Below are positions 4,788 through 5,514 of a stretch of DNA of 5,514 nt, in pieces (positions within the stretch are counted from its first letter, which is position 1; each line of letters opens with the position of its first letter). The position numbers and the translations under genes were made by a program. This DNA is from VGXO01 sp964614695. Its GTDB lineage: Bacteria > Planctomycetota > Phycisphaerae > Phycisphaerales > SM1A02. Location of the stretch: assembly GCA_964614695.1 (NCBI GenBank), contig CAZTMB010000154.1:1-5514 (forward strand), read 5' to 3'. The notes beneath the pieces are model-generated. The model worked only from the letters and a program-made list of their open reading frames with translations, made no database searches and was not told the origin of the DNA.

Positions 4788-4809
4788 GCCATCGGGCATC
4801 CGGCGCCGC
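4767..4809 (+). terminator. Hairpin spanning the blh stop codon
   Basis: A perfect 12-bp stem (GCGGCGCCGGAT, 4767-4778, with 4798-4809) continues, past a single bulged C4797, into a 4-bp inner stem CCCG/CGGG (4779-4782 with 4793-4796). The 10-nt loop contains the blh stop codon TGA (4785-4787). No T-tract follows. It is a likely 3'-end structure, either a Rho-independent terminator of the GC-only kind or a stability element. Confidence 0.5.
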
Positions 4810-4836
4810 AGGCGAGGCGTGGCTCGGAGGACTCGC

Positions 4837-4855
4837 CCGACTTCGATAGAGTCGG
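4837..4855 (+). other. Short inverted repeat upstream of the TPR gene
   Basis: CCGACT (4837-4842) and AGTCGG (4850-4855) flank a 7-nt spacer, 27 nt before the TPR start codon. It could be an operator or a small leader hairpin. A 6-bp match of this kind may be chance. No promoter elements could be recognised in the 95-bp gap. Confidence 0.25.
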
Positions 4856-4882
4856 ACGACGAATTCGCGGCCCCGCCACTTC

Positions 4883-5514
4883 ATGCCACCCCCAGATCCG
4901 ATCGACGCGTGTCGTCCAGAGCCGCCGGAGGATGCCCTTGCGGCGGCGGCGATGAAGGTCGAAGCGGGCCGTTGGGCCGAGGCGCTCGAGCAGATCACGC
5001 CGCTTCTCGAGGCGGATCCGAAGGATCCGGAGGCGAATCTTGTGAAGGGGCTCGCCGAGGCGGGCCTCGGCCGATTGGCCGAGGCGGAGGCTTCCCTGCG
5101 GCGATCGCTCGAGGGTGACCGCGGGCACTCGATCGCGTGGACGGCGCTCGCGACGACGCTCGAGCGACGTGGGGCCTTCGACAAGGCGGCCGACGCGCGG
5201 CTCGACGCGTGGCGGTGCGAGTCGCACGACGCGCGCCTCGCGGCGGCGGCAGCAGGGGCCTTGTTCAACGCAGGACGACTCGAGGAGGCGGTCGAGCCGG
5301 CTCGCGCCGCGGCAAGCGCGATGTCCGCGCCGCCGGCGTACGCGGTTCGTCTGGCGGAACTGCTGGCGCTGCTCGATCGCCGCGAGGAGGCGATCGAGGT
5401 GTTCGATCGTGTGCTCGCGGGGGACCCCGCGCTGACGGCGGTGCGTGTGGCGCGAGGCGTGGCGGCGCTGCCTTCGGTGCCTCGCGATCTCGCGGAGGTC
5501 GAGCAGGCCACGGC
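4883..5514 (+). CDS. TPR-repeat protein, 3' end outside window
   Basis: The frame stays open from the ATG at 4883 to the window edge, giving 210 residues with no stop, so the C-terminus is missing. About five tetratricopeptide-like helical hairpins follow one another (roughly 17-50, 51-83, 84-117, 118-150 and 151-184). They show the usual A/G/Y pattern, for example GRWAEALEQITPLLEADPKDPEA, GRLAEAEASLRRSLEGD and DRREEAIEVFDRVLAGDP. TPR arrays are protein-binding scaffolds, and the partner cannot be told from the sequence. No signal peptide or membrane segment is seen in this part. The start is the first ATG after an in-frame TAG at 4847-4849, with no clear Shine-Dalgarno sequence. Met24 (4952) is an alternative. 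It lies 95 bp after blh, beyond a strong hairpin, so co-transcription is uncertain and no functional link is evident. Confidence 0.85.
   Translation, partial: MPPPDPIDACRPEPPEDALAAAAMKVEAGRWAEALEQITPLLEADPKDPEANLVKGLAEAGLGRLAEAEASLRRSLEGDRGHSIAWTALATTLERRGAFDKAADARLDAWRCESHDARLAAAAAGALFNAGRLEEAVEPARAAASAMSAPPAYAVRLAELLALLDRREEAIEVFDRVLAGDPALTAVRVARGVAALPSVPRDLAEVEQAT

Noticed and set aside
3702..4799. 365-residue minus-strand frame antisense to blh
   Set aside because: Rich in Arg, Glu, His and Gly with no motif. It mirrors blh codons, whose plus-strand product has all conserved histidine motifs.
5048..5096. Direct repeats of GCCGAGGCGG suggesting a repeat element
   Set aside because: They fall in the TPR gene and encode the recurring LAEA/LAEAEA repeat residues with the same preferred codons.
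4681..5511. 276-residue minus-strand Ala/Ser/Arg-rich frame antisense to the TPR gene
   Set aside because: Low-complexity shadow of a GC-rich coding strand. The plus strand encodes regular TPR repeats.

Overview
The window is GC-rich, gene-dense bacterial DNA whose codons mostly end in G or C. It carries a two-gene light-harvesting cassette, a microbial rhodopsin followed by a Brp/Blh-type beta-carotene cleavage enzyme, next to translation genes. The style of the release factor, the cysteine-free L31, the weak Shine-Dalgarno signals and the rhodopsin fit a marine Planctomycetota-like bacterium (perhaps Phycisphaerae). That placement is an inference from protein appearance and has not been tested by a search.

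Layout from left to right. Positions 1-85 are a short upstream region with a small inverted repeat. Positions 86-631 (+) encode a conserved-looking protein of unknown function. A 107-bp convergent gap holding several stem-loops separates it from prfA (739-1821, minus), encoding peptide chain release factor 1. Upstream of prfA on the same strand is rpmE (1916-2149, minus), encoding ribosomal protein L31 in a form without zinc-binding cysteines. A stable hairpin lies between rpmE and prfA. Next comes a 579-bp divergent intergenic region (2150-2728). It holds a possible structured rpmE leader, a pair of adjacent hairpins of unknown role, an AT-richer promoter-like island and a long imperfect stem-loop just upstream of the rhodopsin start. 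The rhodopsin (2729-3523, +) is followed after 202 bp by blh (3726-4787, +). Strong GC hairpins lie in that gap and over the blh stop codon. A TPR-repeat protein starts at 4883 (+) and runs off the right edge.

Functionally, Blh would cleave beta-carotene into two retinals in the membrane. Retinal would then attach to Lys242 of the rhodopsin, whose Asp109/Thr113/Glu120 set (the DTE motif of proteorhodopsin) and Leu117 predict an outward, green-light-driven proton pump. No beta-carotene biosynthesis genes are in the window, so carotenoid must be made from genes elsewhere. prfA and rpmE serve translation and are transcribed away from the cassette. The TPR protein has no evident link to it.

The most notable non-coding signals are the 52-nt stem-loop in the predicted rhodopsin leader and two large hairpins of nearly identical design, one before blh and one over its stop codon. 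I see no tRNA or rRNA genes, CRISPR arrays, insertion sequences or long repeats.
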